NCBI RefSeq assembly: GCF_024757985.1
Contig: NZ_CP103289.1
Location: forward strand, 3,844,001-3,908,000
Origin: Cellulomonas sp. NS3
GTDB taxonomy: Bacteria; Actinomycetota; Actinomycetes; Actinomycetales; Cellulomonadaceae
Reading direction: 5' to 3'
DNA: 64,000 nt
The notes under the pieces are model-generated. The model did no database searches and was not told the origin of the DNA. It saw nothing but the letters and a program-made list of their open reading frames with translations. Both the position numbers and the translations under genes were made by a program. Each line of letters starts with the position of its first letter. Position 1 is the stretch's first letter. Below, one piece after another: positions 8,330-17,940 of this stretch.

Positions 8330-8989
8330 ATGCGGCAGATCTTCGAGGCCGAGCTCACGCAGCTCGGCGACGACCTCGCGGCGATGAGCCGCCTGGTCGA
8401 GCACGCCATCACCAACGCGGGGATCGCGCTGCTCACGGCAGACCTCCAGCTCGCCGAGACCGTCATCGCGGACGACGTCGCGATCGACGCGATCGAGCGG
8501 GACCTCGACGAGCGCTGCGTGCACCTCCTCGCGCAGCAGCAGCCCGTCGCGACGGACCTGCGCGTCGTCGTCTCCGCGCTGCGCATGAGCGCGACGCTCG
8601 AGCGCATGGGTGACCTGGCCCGGCACATCGCCCAGGTCGCGCGGCGCAGCTACCCGCGCGTCGCCGTCCCGAACTCGCTGTCGGGGACCTTCACGGAGAT
8701 GCACGAGGCCGCGACGCGGGTCGCGAAGCGGACCACGGCCGTGCTCACGACGCGTGACCTCGAGGTCGCGCAGAGCATCGAGCGCGACGACGACCTGCTC
8801 GACTCGCTGCACGCCGACACGTTCACCGCGCTGCTCGGCGTCGGGTGGAACGGCAACCCGCAGGAGACGGTCGACGTCACGCTGCTCGGCCGGTACTACG
8901 AGCGCTTCGGCGACCACGGGGTCTCGGTCGCCCGCCGCGTCACGTACCTCGTCACGGGGGCGTTCGAGGACACGCGCGCCGGACGGTAG
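8330..8989 (+). CDS. phoU: Phosphate signalling protein PhoU
   Basis: Negative regulator linking PstB activity to SenX3/RegX3. 219 residues form two PhoU three-helix repeats, each with the metal-binding E/DxxxD pattern (RMGDLARHIAQ in the first, YYERFGDHGVSVARR in the second). ATG at 8330 is preceded by AGGAAGTAGGG. It is divergent from senX3 behind its own PHO box rather than at the end of the pst operon. A large frame extending upstream from this gene is the antisense shadow of senX3. Confidence 0.95.
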   Translation: MRQIFEAELTQLGDDLAAMSRLVEHAITNAGIALLTADLQLAETVIADDVAIDAIERDLDERCVHLLAQQQPVATDLRVVVSALRMSATLERMGDLARHIAQVARRSYPRVAVPNSLSGTFTEMHEAATRVAKRTTAVLTTRDLEVAQSIERDDDLLDSLHADTFTALLGVGWNGNPQETVDVTLLGRYYERFGDHGVSVARRVTYLVTGAFEDTRAGR

Positions 8990-9076
8990 GACCGCTCGAC
9001 CCTGCCCGACCCCCGGGGGTCGGGACCCGTCACGAGGCGCTGGGGGGCGGGCGCCGGCGAGGCCAGGACCCCGGGT

Positions 9077-9124
9077 ACGACGAACGCCGCGGAGCACCGG
9101 ACGGTGCACCGCGGCGTTCGTCGT
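9077..9124. terminator. Bidirectional terminator phoU/gpmA
   Basis: A 22-bp stem with a single mismatch (9077-9098 with 9103-9124) and a 4-nt loop ggac lies between convergent phoU and gpmA. Confidence 0.85.
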
Positions 9125-9155
9125 GCTCCGCCGCCGCTCGGGCCGCCCGACCCCG

Positions 9156-9192
9156 CCCGCCCCGCCCGGCGACGTGCACCGGGCGGGGCGGG
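9156..9192 (-). terminator. gpmA terminator
   Basis: A perfect 14-bp stem (cccgccccgcccgg 9156-9169, ccgggcggggcggg 9179-9192) with a 9-nt loop, 24 nt beyond the gpmA stop. Confidence 0.75.
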
Positions 9193-9215
9193 TGGTGCGG
9201 GCGTGCGGGTCGGAC

Positions 9216-9956
9216 CTACTTGCCCTGGTTCGCCACCGCGGCGATGGCTGCCGCCGCCGCGTCGGGGTCGAGGTACTCGCCACCGCGCGTCACGGGCGTG
9301 AGGGTGTCCTCGTCGAGCTCGTAGCGCAGCGGGATGCCGGTCGGGATGTTGATGCCGGCGATCGTCGCGTCGTCGACGTCGTCGAGGTACTTCACGATCG
9401 CGCGGATCGAGTTGCCGTGCGCCGCGACGAGCACCGTCTTGCCCGACTGCAGGTCCGGGACGATGTCGCTGTGCCAGTACGGCAGCGCGCGGTCGAGGAC
9501 GTGCGTGAGCGCCTCGGCGCGCGGGATCGGCTCACCGGCGTAGCGCGCGTCGGCGTCCTGCGAGAACTCCGAGCCCAGCTCGATGTCCGGCGGCGGGACG
9601 TCGTACGAGCGGCGCCACAGCATGAACTGGTCGTCGCCGTACTCGTCGCGGATCTGCTTCTTGTCCTTGCCCTGGAGCGCGCCGTAGTGGCGCTCGTTCA
9701 GGCGCCAGGAGCGCTTGACGGGGATCCAGTGGCGGTCGGCGGCGTCGAGCGCGAGGTTCGCGGTGGTGATCGCGCGGCGCAGGAGCGACGTGTGCACGAC
9801 GTCGGGCAGCACGCCCGCGTTCGTCAGCAGCGTCCCGCCGCGCCTGGCCTCCTCGACCCCCTTCTCGGAGAGCTGGACGTCGACCCAGCCGGTGAAGAGG
9901 TTCTTGGCGTTCCACTCGCTCTCGCCGTGGCGGAGCAGCACGAGGGTGTAGGTCAT
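9216..9956 (-). CDS. gpmA: 2,3-bisphosphoglycerate-dependent phosphoglycerate mutase
   Basis: Interconverts 3- and 2-phosphoglycerate in glycolysis. 246 residues with the catalytic His in [18 protein letters not shown], the catalytic Glu in [10 protein letters not shown], and the second His in [12 protein letters not shown] at 9956 is preferred (AGGA 8 nt upstream) over an in-frame GTG at 9974. It lies 60 nt downstream of mshA. The mshA-gpm-senX3-regX3 order is conserved in actinobacteria, but the YbjN-family gene usually found between mshA and gpm is absent here. Confidence 0.96.
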   Translation of the reverse strand: MTYTLVLLRHGESEWNAKNLFTGWVDVQLSEKGVEEARRGGTLLTNAGVLPDVVHTSLLRRAITTANLALDAADRHWIPVKRSWRLNERHYGALQGKDKKQIRDEYGDDQFMLWRRSYDVPPPDIELGSEFSQDADARYAGEPIPRAEALTHVLDRALPYWHSDIVPDLQSGKTVLVAAHGNSIRAIVKYLDDVDDATIAGINIPTGIPLRYELDEDTLTPVTRGGEYLDPDAAAAAIAAVANQGK

Positions 9957-10016
9957 GGGTTCATCCTGCCGCACCCGCGCGGGAGCGCACCGGGGACGTT
10001 CGGCCCGTGAGCAGCG

Positions 10017-11360
10017 TCAGGACCGGCGGCGCGCCGCCGCGAGCGCGTAGACCTTGAGCACCTGCTCGGCGGCGCCGTCCCACCCGAAGTGCTCGGCGTG
10101 GCGCCGCGCACCGAGCCCGAGCGTCGCGCGCACGGCGTCGTCGGCCAGCACGTCCTCGATCGCGTCGGCCCACACCGCGGGGTCGTGCCCGTGCACGAGC
10201 CGCCCCGACACCCCGTCGGTCACGACCGAGCGCAGGCCGCCCACCGCGGACGCCAGGACCGGCGTGCCCGACGCCTGCGCCTCGACCGCGACGAGCCCGA
10301 ACGACTCGCTGCGCGACGGCATCGCGACGACGTCGGCGGCCCGGTACCAGCGCGCGAGCTCGGCGCGCGGGACGGGCGGGCGGAACAGGACGTGGTCGGC
10401 GAGGCCCGTCGTCGCGGCGAGGGCCTCGAGCTCGCGGACCGCCGTCGGGCGACCGCTGGGGCCACCGAGCACGACGAGCAGCGGGACCCCGCTGCCGTCC
10501 CCCGCGCGCAGGGCGAGCACGCCGAGGGCGCGCACCAGCACGTCCGGTGCCTTGAGCGGCTGGACGCGGCCGGCGAACAGCACGACCCGCCGGTCGAGCG
10601 GCAGCCCGAGCGCGCGGCGGGCCTCGGCGCGGCCGTCGGGGCCGCCCGGCGCGAACAGCTCGAGGTCGACGCCCGGGGCCACGACGTGCACGCGCTCGGG
10701 GTCCGCGTCGTAGAGCGCCACGAGGTCGTCGCTCTCCTCCGCGGTGCTCGCGACGAGCGCGTCCGCCTCCGCCACGACCTGCTCCTCGCCGATGATCCGG
10801 CCCGTGGGCTCCGCGGTGTCGCCCGGCGCGAGCGACGCGTTCTTCACGCGCGCCATCGTGTGCATCGTGTGGACGAGCGGGACCTCCCAGCGGTCCGCCG
10901 CGAGCCAGCCGACCTGGCCGGAGAGCCAGTAGTGCGAGTGCACGACGTCGTACCAGCCGGGCCGGCGCGCGGCCTCCGAGCGCAGCACCCCCGCGGTCAT
11001 CGCGCAGAGCTGGCCGGGCAGGTCGTTCTTGTCGAGCCCCTCGAACGGGCCCGCGGGCACGTGGTGGACGAGCACGGGCGGCATGACGCCGGGCTCGACG
11101 TGCTCGGCGAGCAGCACGCGGCGCGAGTCCTCCCGGGAGAGGGTGTCGCCGCGCGCGTCGGTCCCGGGCAGCACGACGGTCTCGGGCAGGGCCGACGAGG
11201 TGGCGCGCGTGAAGATCTCGACGCGGGCACCCCGGCGTGCGAGCGCACGCGACAGCTCCGAGACGTAGACGTTCATGCCGCCCGCGTCGCCCGTGCCCGG
11301 CTGGTCGAGCGGCGAGGTGTGCACCGAGAGCATCGCGACGCGCGGCAGCTCGGTGGTCAC
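10017..11360 (-). CDS. mshA: D-inositol-3-phosphate glycosyltransferase MshA
   Basis: First step of mycothiol synthesis: transfers GlcNAc from UDP-GlcNAc to 1D-myo-inositol 3-phosphate. 447 residues, GT4 fold: N-terminal [22 protein letters not shown] region, [23 protein letters not shown], nucleotide-binding half with [24 protein letters not shown] and the catalytic [16 protein letters not shown] motif. GTG at 11360 has GGAG 7 nt upstream. A longer in-frame start at 11522 would add a Pro/Arg-rich stretch lacking family similarity. Presence of mshA supports an actinobacterial host that uses mycothiol as its main thiol. Confidence 0.95.
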   Translation of the reverse strand: MTTELPRVAMLSVHTSPLDQPGTGDAGGMNVYVSELSRALARRGARVEIFTRATSSALPETVVLPGTDARGDTLSREDSRRVLLAEHVEPGVMPPVLVHHVPAGPFEGLDKNDLPGQLCAMTAGVLRSEAARRPGWYDVVHSHYWLSGQVGWLAADRWEVPLVHTMHTMARVKNASLAPGDTAEPTGRIIGEEQVVAEADALVASTAEESDDLVALYDADPERVHVVAPGVDLELFAPGGPDGRAEARRALGLPLDRRVVLFAGRVQPLKAPDVLVRALGVLALRAGDGSGVPLLVVLGGPSGRPTAVRELEALAATTGLADHVLFRPPVPRAELARWYRAADVVAMPSRSESFGLVAVEAQASGTPVLASAVGGLRSVVTDGVSGRLVHGHDPAVWADAIEDVLADDAVRATLGLGARRHAEHFGWDGAAEQVLKVYALAAARRRS

Positions 11361-11585
11361 GGGCGCTCCAGGGTCGGGTCGGGCGGGCTCGGGGATCGGG
11401 TCACCGGGGTCGGGCCTGTCCCCAGCGTGCACCCGCACCATGGCGGAGGCCCGTCGTGCGCCCATTGTCTCGCGTCTCGGACGCCCGGTCGTCGCCGCGG
11501 GCAACCGGCCGGGCAGGATCACCCGCGCGGCGGCAGCGCGGCGCGTCCGCGGGAACCGCGCGGACGAGCCCGCACCGACGGGGCG

Positions 11586-12854
11586 TCAGCGGACGGGGAC
11601 CACGCACGCCGGCGCGGGCAGCGGGAGGACGTCCGACGGGGCCTCCGCACCCGGCCCGAACGTCGTCAGGGCGCCGCCGACCTGCTCCGCGACGACCGCC
11701 CAGCCGTCGACGACCGCGTGGTGGCGCGGCCAGCCGCCCGCGCCGAGGGGAAGGTCCCGGACGTGCGTCAGGAGGCCGTCGGCGCCGACCGCGAGCTCGG
11801 CGAGCACGCCGGCCGCGCGCACCCCGACGAGCAGCCGGTCGCCGTCGAGCGTCACGTGCGAGGGCAGGACGCGCGGCGCGACGCCCGTCGCCTCGTCGAC
11901 CGGCGCGGCCGTGCCGCCCGCGGGCAGGACCTGCACCGGCTCGCCGGTCGCCGTCGCCGCGTCCCACGCGAGCACGTGCACCGTGACGTCGAGCTCGCCC
12001 ACGACGTACGCGAGGCGCCCGTCGGCGGAGAAGACGAGGTGGCGCGGGCCGGTGCCGGGCGGGAAGGTCGCCGCGACGCCGTCCTCCGCGAGCCGCCCGT
12101 CGGCCTCGACGCGGTAGCGCCGCAGCTCGTCGGTCCCGAGGTCGCACACGAGCACGTGCGCCGCCCCGGGTGCGAGCGCGACAAAGTGGGCGTGCGGCGA
12201 CTCCTGCCGGCTCGCGTCGGGACCGCTGCCCTCGTGCCCGAGCACCTGCGCCGGCGCGCCGGACGCAAGCACCTCGGGCGCGAAGGCGCCGTCCGCGTCG
12301 AGCGGCAGCACCGCGAGCGTGCCCGACGAGTAGTTGGCGACGTACAGGGTGCGCGCGTCCGGGCTCAGCAGGAGGTGGCACGGGTCGGCGCCGCCCGACG
12401 CGACCGTCGCGACCGGGTCGAGCCACCCGGGCCCGGCGCTGCCGGACGTGTGCCCGCCGTCGGAGGTGCCGCCGTGGGACGGGTGACCGCCGGCGGCCTC
12501 GTCGTCGACGGACCGAGGACCCGAGCCGTCGTCGCTCCCCCCGCCCCCCACCGCGAACGCCGTGACCGTGCCCTCGGACCGCTCCCCCACCGCGTACAGC
12601 ACGCGCCCCGACGGGTGCGCCGCGACGAACGACGGCGCGGGGGTCGCGACGACCTGGCGTGCGTCGACGAGCCCGCCCGTCGCGAGGTCGAGCGTCACGC
12701 GCCAGACCCCCTCGCCCAGCCCGGCGGGAGTGCCTGCCCCCGCGGCGGGGTACGTGCCGACCCACAGGTCGCGCGACCCGGCGGATGGGGCGGACGCCGG
12801 CGCGGAGCCGGTCGACGGCGTGGTCGTGGGACGGGTGCGCGGCTGGTCGGTCAC
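11586..12854 (-). CDS. 6-phosphogluconolactonase-like beta-propeller (lactonase family)
   Basis: Belongs to the YbhE/Pgl type lactonase family (seven-bladed propeller), expected to hydrolyse 6-phosphogluconolactone in the pentose phosphate path, though some members act on other lactones. 422 residues: WVGTYP start of the first blade, repeated blades of the type LYAVGE, DPCHLLLSPDARTLYVANYSSG, ESPHAHFVALAPG, GPRHLVFSADGRLAYVVGEL and PSHVTLDGDRLLVGVR. A Gly/Ser-rich insertion (~residues 100-145) separates two blades. GTG start at 12854 has a weak ribosome site. It stands alone between mshA and the next gene. Confidence 0.82.
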   Translation of the reverse strand: MTDQPRTRPTTTPSTGSAPASAPSAGSRDLWVGTYPAAGAGTPAGLGEGVWRVTLDLATGGLVDARQVVATPAPSFVAAHPSGRVLYAVGERSEGTVTAFAVGGGGSDDGSGPRSVDDEAAGGHPSHGGTSDGGHTSGSAGPGWLDPVATVASGGADPCHLLLSPDARTLYVANYSSGTLAVLPLDADGAFAPEVLASGAPAQVLGHEGSGPDASRQESPHAHFVALAPGAAHVLVCDLGTDELRRYRVEADGRLAEDGVAATFPPGTGPRHLVFSADGRLAYVVGELDVTVHVLAWDAATATGEPVQVLPAGGTAAPVDEATGVAPRVLPSHVTLDGDRLLVGVRAAGVLAELAVGADGLLTHVRDLPLGAGGWPRHHAVVDGWAVVAEQVGGALTTFGPGAEAPSDVLPLPAPACVVPVR

Positions 12855-12917
12855 GGGAGCCGAGCGTAGGCGGTGCGCCGGTCCGGGGCCCGGCGCGTCC
12901 GCGGAGCACGCCGGGGC

Positions 12918-13454
12918 TCAGGACGTCCGCAGCGCCGTGAGCCGCTGGAGGCGGTACCGCGTCGTGCGCTGGAGGAGGACCGGGTACACGTGGAAGGGCA
13001 CCGCGAGCGCGGCGGACCACGCCGCCACCGCCGGGCGTCCGAGCACGAGGCCGGCCGCGGCGAGCAGCGCCGTCAGCCCGAGCAGCAGCACGTGCGCGCC
13101 CTCCGACCGGCGCGTCCCGGTCTCGAGCGCGTCGAGCGTCGCGCGCGAGCCGTCGAACCCCCGCCCGGCGTCGACCGACCGGTTCCAGCCCACGGCGCCG
13201 AGCGCGCGCCGGAACACCTCGACGCCGCACCGGCGGTACCAGCGGAGCTCGGCGCGCCGCACCGGCGTCCAGCGCCGCGGCAGCCACCGCTCGGGCTCGC
13301 GCAGGACCACGGCCGCCCAGCACAGCCCCGTCCACTGGGCGCCCCACGCGAGCACGCCCGCGTCGACGACCCGCCACGCGAGGACGAGCAGCGCGAGCAC
13401 GGCCGACGTCACGGCGACGTCGACGACGACGCGCAGCGGGGTCCGGGGAGGCAT
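12918..13454 (-). CDS. Small membrane protein, possibly CrtO-type acyltransferase family
   Basis: 178 residues with four hydrophobic segments: two near the N-terminus (VAVTSAVLALLVLAW, then a Trp-rich one, WGAQWTGLCWAAVVL) and two near the C-terminus (HVLLLGLTALLAAAGLVLG and AVAAWSAALAVPFHVYPVLL). The ending HVYPVLLQRTTRYRLQRL resembles the conserved end of small membrane proteins related to glycosyl-diaponeurosporenoate acyltransferase CrtO. The similarity is from memory and weak, and no carotenoid genes are nearby. ATG at 13454 follows an AGGG-like site. It lies downstream of the xylose transporter operon, behind a strong terminator, so it is probably a separate unit. Confidence 0.55.
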   Translation of the reverse strand: MPPRTPLRVVVDVAVTSAVLALLVLAWRVVDAGVLAWGAQWTGLCWAAVVLREPERWLPRRWTPVRRAELRWYRRCGVEVFRRALGAVGWNRSVDAGRGFDGSRATLDALETGTRRSEGAHVLLLGLTALLAAAGLVLGRPAVAAWSAALAVPFHVYPVLLQRTTRYRLQRLTALRTS

Positions 13455-13496
13455 GCCCTGTTCTACCGCGACCGCACCCCGCGCCGTCCCCGGACG

Positions 13497-13549
13497 CGAC
13501 GCACCCGCGCCGACCGGACCCGGCAGGGCCGGTCGACGCGGGTGCGTCG
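13497..13549 (-). terminator. Terminator of the xylose transporter operon
   Basis: A 21-bp stem with one G-T pair (13497-13517 with 13529-13549) and an 11-nt loop, 22 nt past the mmsB stop. Confidence 0.82.
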
Positions 13550-13570
13550 GGTGAGCGGGACGCCGGTGGC

Positions 13571-14794
13571 TCAGCGCGCGCCGCCCGCGCGGCGCTTGTT
13601 GATGAGGTCGAACGCGACGGCGAGCAGGAGCACGAAGCCCTTGATCGCCTGCTGCACGGCCGGGTCGACCGAGAGGATCGACAGGCCCATGTTGAGCACG
13701 CCCATGATGAGCGCCCCGATGATGGCCCCGGAGATCCGGCCGACGCCGCCCGTGACCGCCGCGCCGCCGATGAAGCACGCGGCGATCGCGTCGAGCTCGT
13801 AGTTCTGGCCGGCGGCCGCGACCGCCGCACCGGCGCGCGAGGTCACGACGACCGACGCGACACCGGCGAGGAAGCCCATGTTGACGAAGATCCAGAAGTT
13901 CACGTTGCGCGTGTTGACCCCGGACAGGACCGCCGCCTGGACGTTGCCGCCGATCGCGTAGATGTGCCGGCCGAACACCGTGCGGCCCATGAGGAACGTG
14001 TACGCGAGGATCAGCACGCCGACGATGATGAGCACGATCGGGGTGCCGCCCGCGCTCTGCGAGAGCACCCACGTCACCGCCCCGATGCCGACCGTGATGA
14101 GCACGATCTTCGTCAGGAACAGCGGGACGGCCTCGGTCTTCAGGTCGTGCTTCTTCAGCACCGAGCGCGCCCGGACCTGGCTGCCGACGAGCGCGGCGAT
14201 CACGATCGCGCCGAGCACGAGCGTCACGGCGTCCGCGTTCCCCGCGAAACCGAGGAAGTTCGGGATCGAGCCGCCCGAGATGTCGATGAACGGCGCGGGG
14301 AAACCGGCGACCGTGACGCCGACGAGAAGGATCGCGAAACCGCGGAAGATGAGCATCCCCGCGAGCGTGACGATGAACGCCGGGATCCCGATGTAGGCGA
14401 TCCAGAATCCCTGCCAGGCGCCGACCACCGCCCCGATCGCGAGCCCGAGCAGGACCGCGACGAGCCACGGGAGGCCGAAGTCCTTCATCATCAGCGCGAC
14501 GAGGCCGCCGATGAATGCGACCTGCGAGCCGACCGACAGGTCGATGTGCCCGGCCACGATCACCATGACCATGCCGATCGCGAGGATCATGACGTACGCG
14601 TTCTGCTGGATGAGGCTCGCGACGTTGTTGGGCAGCAGGAGCTTGCCGTCGGTGAGGACCTGGAACAGCGCGACGATCACGACGAGCGCGCCGAAGATGC
14701 CGTACTGGCGCATGTTGCCGCCCATGCCCTGGAGGCGCGCGAGCGGCGAGACCCGGGCCTGCGCCGGCGTCTCGGGTGTCATGGTGGTGCTCAT
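13571..14794 (-). CDS. mmsB: Monosaccharide (xylose-type) ABC transporter permease
   Basis: Membrane channel of a carbohydrate CUT2-type importer (MmsB/GguB/XylH family). 407 residues with about ten hydrophobic segments. Family motifs include [16 protein letters not shown] near residue 80, [11 protein letters not shown], and [30 protein letters not shown] near the C-terminus. ATG at 14794 is set by an ATGA overlap with the mmsA stop. It forms one operon with chvE and mmsA. Xylose as substrate is inferred from the adjacent ROK regulator, xylA and xylB. Confidence 0.93.
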   Translation of the reverse strand: MSTTMTPETPAQARVSPLARLQGMGGNMRQYGIFGALVVIVALFQVLTDGKLLLPNNVASLIQQNAYVMILAIGMVMVIVAGHIDLSVGSQVAFIGGLVALMMKDFGLPWLVAVLLGLAIGAVVGAWQGFWIAYIGIPAFIVTLAGMLIFRGFAILLVGVTVAGFPAPFIDISGGSIPNFLGFAGNADAVTLVLGAIVIAALVGSQVRARSVLKKHDLKTEAVPLFLTKIVLITVGIGAVTWVLSQSAGGTPIVLIIVGVLILAYTFLMGRTVFGRHIYAIGGNVQAAVLSGVNTRNVNFWIFVNMGFLAGVASVVVTSRAGAAVAAAGQNYELDAIAACFIGGAAVTGGVGRISGAIIGALIMGVLNMGLSILSVDPAVQQAIKGFVLLLAVAFDLINKRRAGGAR

Positions 14795-16341
14795 CGGGCG
14801 GCCCCGTCCTTCTCCATGGTCATGTAGTGCATGAGGGTCTCCTGGGTCGCGTCCTCGCGGGACACCTCACCCGTGATGCGCCCCTGCGAGAGCGCGTAGA
14901 TGCGGTCGCAGGTCCCGAGGAGCTCGGGGAGCTCGGAGGAGATGACGATGATCGCCTTCCCCTGGGCCGCGAGCGCGTTCATGATCGTGTAGATCTCGTA
15001 CTTGGCGCCGACGTCGATCCCGCGGGTCGGCTCGTCGAGGATGAGCACGTCGGGGTCCGCGAAGATCCACTTGCTCAGCACGACCTTCTGCTGGTTGCCG
15101 CCCGAGAGCTTGCCGACGAGGGCCTCGACCGTGGGGGTCTTGACGTTGAGGTCCTTGCGGTACTGCTCGGCGATCTTCGTCTCGCCCTCGCGGTCGACGA
15201 CGCCCAGGCGGGCCACCTTGTCGAGCGCGGCCGACGAGACGTTGCGCTTGATCGTGTCGATGAGGTTGAGGCCGTACCGCTTGCGGTCCTCGGTCGCGTA
15301 CGCGATGCCGTGGCGGATCGCCTCGCGCACCGAGCCGACCTGGATCGGCTTGCCGTCCTTGAGGATGCGGCCCGAGATGTTGGCGCCGTACGCGCGGCCG
15401 AACACGCTCATGGCCAGCTCGGTGCGGCCCGCACCCATGAGGCCCGCGATGCCGACGATCTCGCCCCGGCGCACGAAGAGGTTGGCGTTGTCGACGACGA
15501 CGCGGCCGTGGTCCACGGGGTGGTGGACGGTCCAGTCCTCGATGCGCAGGACCTCCTCGCCGATCACGGGCTCCCGGTCGGGGAACCGTGCGTCGAGCGA
15601 GCGCCCGACCATCGCGCGGATGATCCGCTCCTCGGAGACCGGCTCGGCGCCGTGCATCTCCATCGTCTCGATCGTGCGGCCGTCGCGGATGACGGTCGTG
15701 GTGTCGGCGATGGCGTGGATCTCGTTGAGCTTGTGGCTGATGATGATCGACGTGATGCCCTGGCCCCGGAGGCTGCGGAGCAGGTCGAGCAGGTGCGCGC
15801 TGTCGTCGTCGTTGAGCGCGGCCGTGGGCTCGTCGAGGATGAGCAGCTTGACGCGCTTGGACAGCGCCTTGGCGATCTCGACGAGCTGCTGCTTGCCGAC
15901 GCCGATGTCCATGATCTTGGTGTCGGGGCTCTCGGTGAGCCCCACGCGGGCCAGCAGCTTGGCGGCCTCCGCGTTCGTGGAGTTCCAGTCGATGACGCCG
16001 CGCTTCGAGCGCTCGTTGCCGAGGAAGATGTTCTCGGCGATCGACAGGAACGGGCTCAGCGCGAGCTCCTGGTGGATGATGACGATCCCGCGCTCCTCGG
16101 AGTCGCGGATGCCCTTGAACTCGCAGGGCTCGCCCTCGAAGAGGATGTCGCCCTCGTAGGTCCCGTGCGGGTACACCCCCGAGAGGACCTTCATCAGGGT
16201 CGACTTGCCGGCCCCGTTCTCCCCGCAGATCGCGTGGACCTCGCCGCGCCTGACCTCGAGGGTGACGTCCTGCAGCGCCTTGACGCCCGGGAACGTCTTG
16301 GTGATGCCCCGCATCTCGAGGATCGTGTGATCGCCTGTCAT
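14791..16341 (-). CDS. mmsA: Monosaccharide ABC transporter ATP-binding protein, two fused ATPase domains
   Basis: Energises the CUT2 sugar importer. 516 residues with two ABC domains: the first with Walker [10 protein letters not shown], signature [13 protein letters not shown] and Walker [12 protein letters not shown]; the second with a degenerate Walker A (GLMGAGRTE), signature [14 protein letters not shown] and [16 protein letters not shown] degenerate second nucleotide site is normal for this family (AraG/RbsA/GguA). It follows chvE by 111 nt with a strong hairpin in between, and overlaps mmsB by 4 nt. Confidence 0.95.
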   Translation of the reverse strand: MTGDHTILEMRGITKTFPGVKALQDVTLEVRRGEVHAICGENGAGKSTLMKVLSGVYPHGTYEGDILFEGEPCEFKGIRDSEERGIVIIHQELALSPFLSIAENIFLGNERSKRGVIDWNSTNAEAAKLLARVGLTESPDTKIMDIGVGKQQLVEIAKALSKRVKLLILDEPTAALNDDDSAHLLDLLRSLRGQGITSIIISHKLNEIHAIADTTTVIRDGRTIETMEMHGAEPVSEERIIRAMVGRSLDARFPDREPVIGEEVLRIEDWTVHHPVDHGRVVVDNANLFVRRGEIVGIAGLMGAGRTELAMSVFGRAYGANISGRILKDGKPIQVGSVREAIRHGIAYATEDRKRYGLNLIDTIKRNVSSAALDKVARLGVVDREGETKIAEQYRKDLNVKTPTVEALVGKLSGGNQQKVVLSKWIFADPDVLILDEPTRGIDVGAKYEIYTIMNALAAQGKAIIVISSELPELLGTCDRIYALSQGRITGEVSREDATQETLMHYMTMEKDGAAR

Positions 16342-16402
16342 GTCTGCTCGCAGTCGTGTGCTGGTCGGTGGACCGCCGGACGCCCGGCGTGGTCCCGGCG
16401 GA

Positions 16403-16438
16403 GGCCGGCCGGGGCGGCGTGCGCCACCCCGACCGGCC
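16403..16438 (-). other. Intercistronic hairpin between chvE and mmsA
   Basis: A 16-bp stem with two G-T pairs (16403-16418 with 16423-16438) and a 4-nt loop gtgc, 14 nt after the chvE stop. Same position and likely role as the pstS-pstC hairpin: partial termination or message protection favouring the binding protein. Confidence 0.6.
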
Positions 16439-16452
16439 GACGGGACCTCGGG

Positions 16453-17589
16453 TCAGAGACCGAGGTCGCTGGCCTTATAGAAGCCGGACTCGACGAGCAC
16501 CGACTCGACGTCGTCCTTCGTCACGACCTGCGGGGGCAGCAGGTAGGTCGGGACGACCTTGTTGCCGTTGTCGTAGGTCTCCTCGTCGTTGACCTCGACC
16601 TCGTCGCCCTTGACGATCTGGTCGACCATCTTGGCGACCTGGTCACCGAGCGTGCGGGTGTCCTTCCAGACCGACATGGACTGCTTGTCGGCGAGCATGT
16701 TCTGGACGTTGGCCTTGTCGGCGTCCTGGCCCGTGATGAGCGGCCAGTCGCTGCCCGGCGTGTAGCCGGCGCCCTCGAGCGCCTGCTCGATGCCGAGCGC
16801 GAGCGAGTCGTTCGGGGAGAGCACGACGTCGACCTTGGTGCCGCCCGCGTAGAACGAGTTCAGGCGGTTCTCCATCTCGGACTGGGCGTCGTCGGAGCCC
16901 CAGCCCTGGATGCCGATGCTGGTCCACTCGTCGTTGCTCTTCGGGGCCTTGCCCGACGGCGTGACGAGCTTGCCCTCGTCGACGTACGGCTTGAGGACGT
17001 CCCACGCGCCGGAGAAGAAGAACTTGGCGTTGTTGTCGTCCGGCGAGCCGGCGAACGGCTCGAGGTTGAACGGGCCCGCCTCGGTCTCGAGGCCGAGCTG
17101 CTCGACGATGAACTCGCCCTGGAGCTGGCCGACCTTGTAGTTGTCGAACGTCGCGTAGTAGTCGACGTCGTCCGTGCCGTTGATCAGGCGGTCGTAGGCG
17201 ATGACCGCGATGTCCTTCTCCTTCGCCTGCGCGAGCACCGGGCCGAGCGCGGTGCCGTCGATCGAGGCGACGACGAGGACCTCGGGGTCCTGGTTGATCA
17301 TGTTCTGGAGCTGCGTGATCTGCTGGTCGACCTGGTTGTCGGCGTACTGCAGCGTGGTCTCGTAGCCCGCCTCCTGGAGGAGCTCCTCGAGGTGCGCGCC
17401 GTCCTTGTTCCAGCGCTCCAGGCTCTTCGTCGGCATCGCGATGCCGATGAGGCCGCCCTCGGCGGCGGCGGTGCCGCCGTCGCCCTCGGGGGTGTCGCCC
17501 GCCCGCTCGGTGCTGCACGCCGCGAGGCCGCCGACGAGCAGTGCCGCGCCGGCGAACGCCGCGACGACCTTGGTGTTTCTGAGAGACAT
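16453..17589 (-). CDS. chvE: Sugar-binding lipoprotein of the ChvE family
   Basis: Extracellular receptor of the sugar importer. 378 residues: lipoprotein signal with lipobox LAAC (residues ~22-25), then a periplasmic-binding type 1 fold with LIGIAMPTKSLERWNKDG, VVASIDGTALGPVL, AVIAYDRLINGTDDVDYYATFDNYKVG and VLSPNDSLALGIEQAL, all typical of ChvE-like multiple-monosaccharide receptors (xylose, arabinose, glucose). ATG at 17589 has AAGGG upstream; an in-frame extension to 17775 crosses the promoter and is rejected. The predicted promoter and ROK operator lie ~150 nt upstream, giving a long 5' leader with several small hairpins. Confidence 0.94.
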   Translation of the reverse strand: MSLRNTKVVAAFAGAALLVGGLAACSTERAGDTPEGDGGTAAAEGGLIGIAMPTKSLERWNKDGAHLEELLQEAGYETTLQYADNQVDQQITQLQNMINQDPEVLVVASIDGTALGPVLAQAKEKDIAVIAYDRLINGTDDVDYYATFDNYKVGQLQGEFIVEQLGLETEAGPFNLEPFAGSPDDNNAKFFFSGAWDVLKPYVDEGKLVTPSGKAPKSNDEWTSIGIQGWGSDDAQSEMENRLNSFYAGGTKVDVVLSPNDSLALGIEQALEGAGYTPGSDWPLITGQDADKANVQNMLADKQSMSVWKDTRTLGDQVAKMVDQIVKGDEVEVNDEETYDNGNKVVPTYLLPPQVVTKDDVESVLVESGFYKASDLGL

Positions 17590-17731
17590 CGTTGTCGACC
17601 CTTCGTCCGACCGCCGGACTGCCCGGCGGTGAGGTGACGCGTCCTCGCGTCGGGTTCGGGGTACCCCGTGACGACCTGCGGTCGCCGTCAGGCACCCTCG
17701 CCTGATGTGCACCCGGGCCAGCCGACCCGGG

Positions 17732-17752
17732 TTTGTTGTCGCGATGAATTTA
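17732..17752. promoter_or_regulatory. Predicted ROK (XylR-like) operator at chvE
   Basis: 21-bp imperfect palindrome: half-site TTTGTTGT, 5-nt spacer CGCGA, half-site TGAATTTA. It shares half-site TTTGTTGT exactly, and TGAA-Y-TTA with one change, with the site in front of xylA. It overlaps the predicted -10 of chvE. Confidence 0.75.
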
Positions 17753-17775
17753 GGATGTGAAGCCATCCTGCGCAA
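17747..17775 (-). promoter_or_regulatory. Predicted chvE promoter
   Basis: On the minus strand TTGCGC (17770-17775), a 17-bp spacer, then TAAATT (17747-17752). Spacing and -10 type are the same as at xylA (TTGACC, 17 bp, TAAGTT). Confidence 0.6.
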
Positions 17776-17849
17776 GGACAGTACAACTGTTGAAGGTCAC
17801 GATTCCACAACGGCGGGATCACATCCCGGTGACGATGCCCGGATGCGCA

Positions 17850-17867
17850 CATGTGAACGATCACATG
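17850..17867. promoter_or_regulatory. LacI-family-type palindrome upstream of chvE
   Basis: CATGTGA-ACGA-TCACATG: 7-bp perfect arms around a central CG, the geometry of LacI/GalR operators (TGTGAnCGnTCACA). It is 75 bp upstream of the chvE -35. The 4-nt centre argues against a Crp site, which needs 6. Confidence 0.5.
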
Positions 17868-17940
17868 GACGAATCGGGCACCCGACTGCCCGACGGCGTC
17901 ACCCGAACGTGCGAAGCGCCCCCTCGACGGCCCCGTGCCG

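Larger units (their letters stand above)
17590..17940. other. 351-nt intergenic regulatory region between chvE and the ROK gene
   Basis: No credible gene is seen here. It holds the chvE leader (small hairpins, e.g. accgccgg 17610-17617 with ccggcggt 17623-17630), the chvE promoter and ROK operator (17732-17775), and a LacI-type palindrome (17850-17867). It is clearly AT-richer than its surroundings between about 17730 and 17870. Confidence 0.75.

Noticed and set aside
17850-17867. Crp-type site TGTGA...TCACA
   Set aside because: The spacing between arms is 4 nt, not 6; a LacI-type operator fits better.
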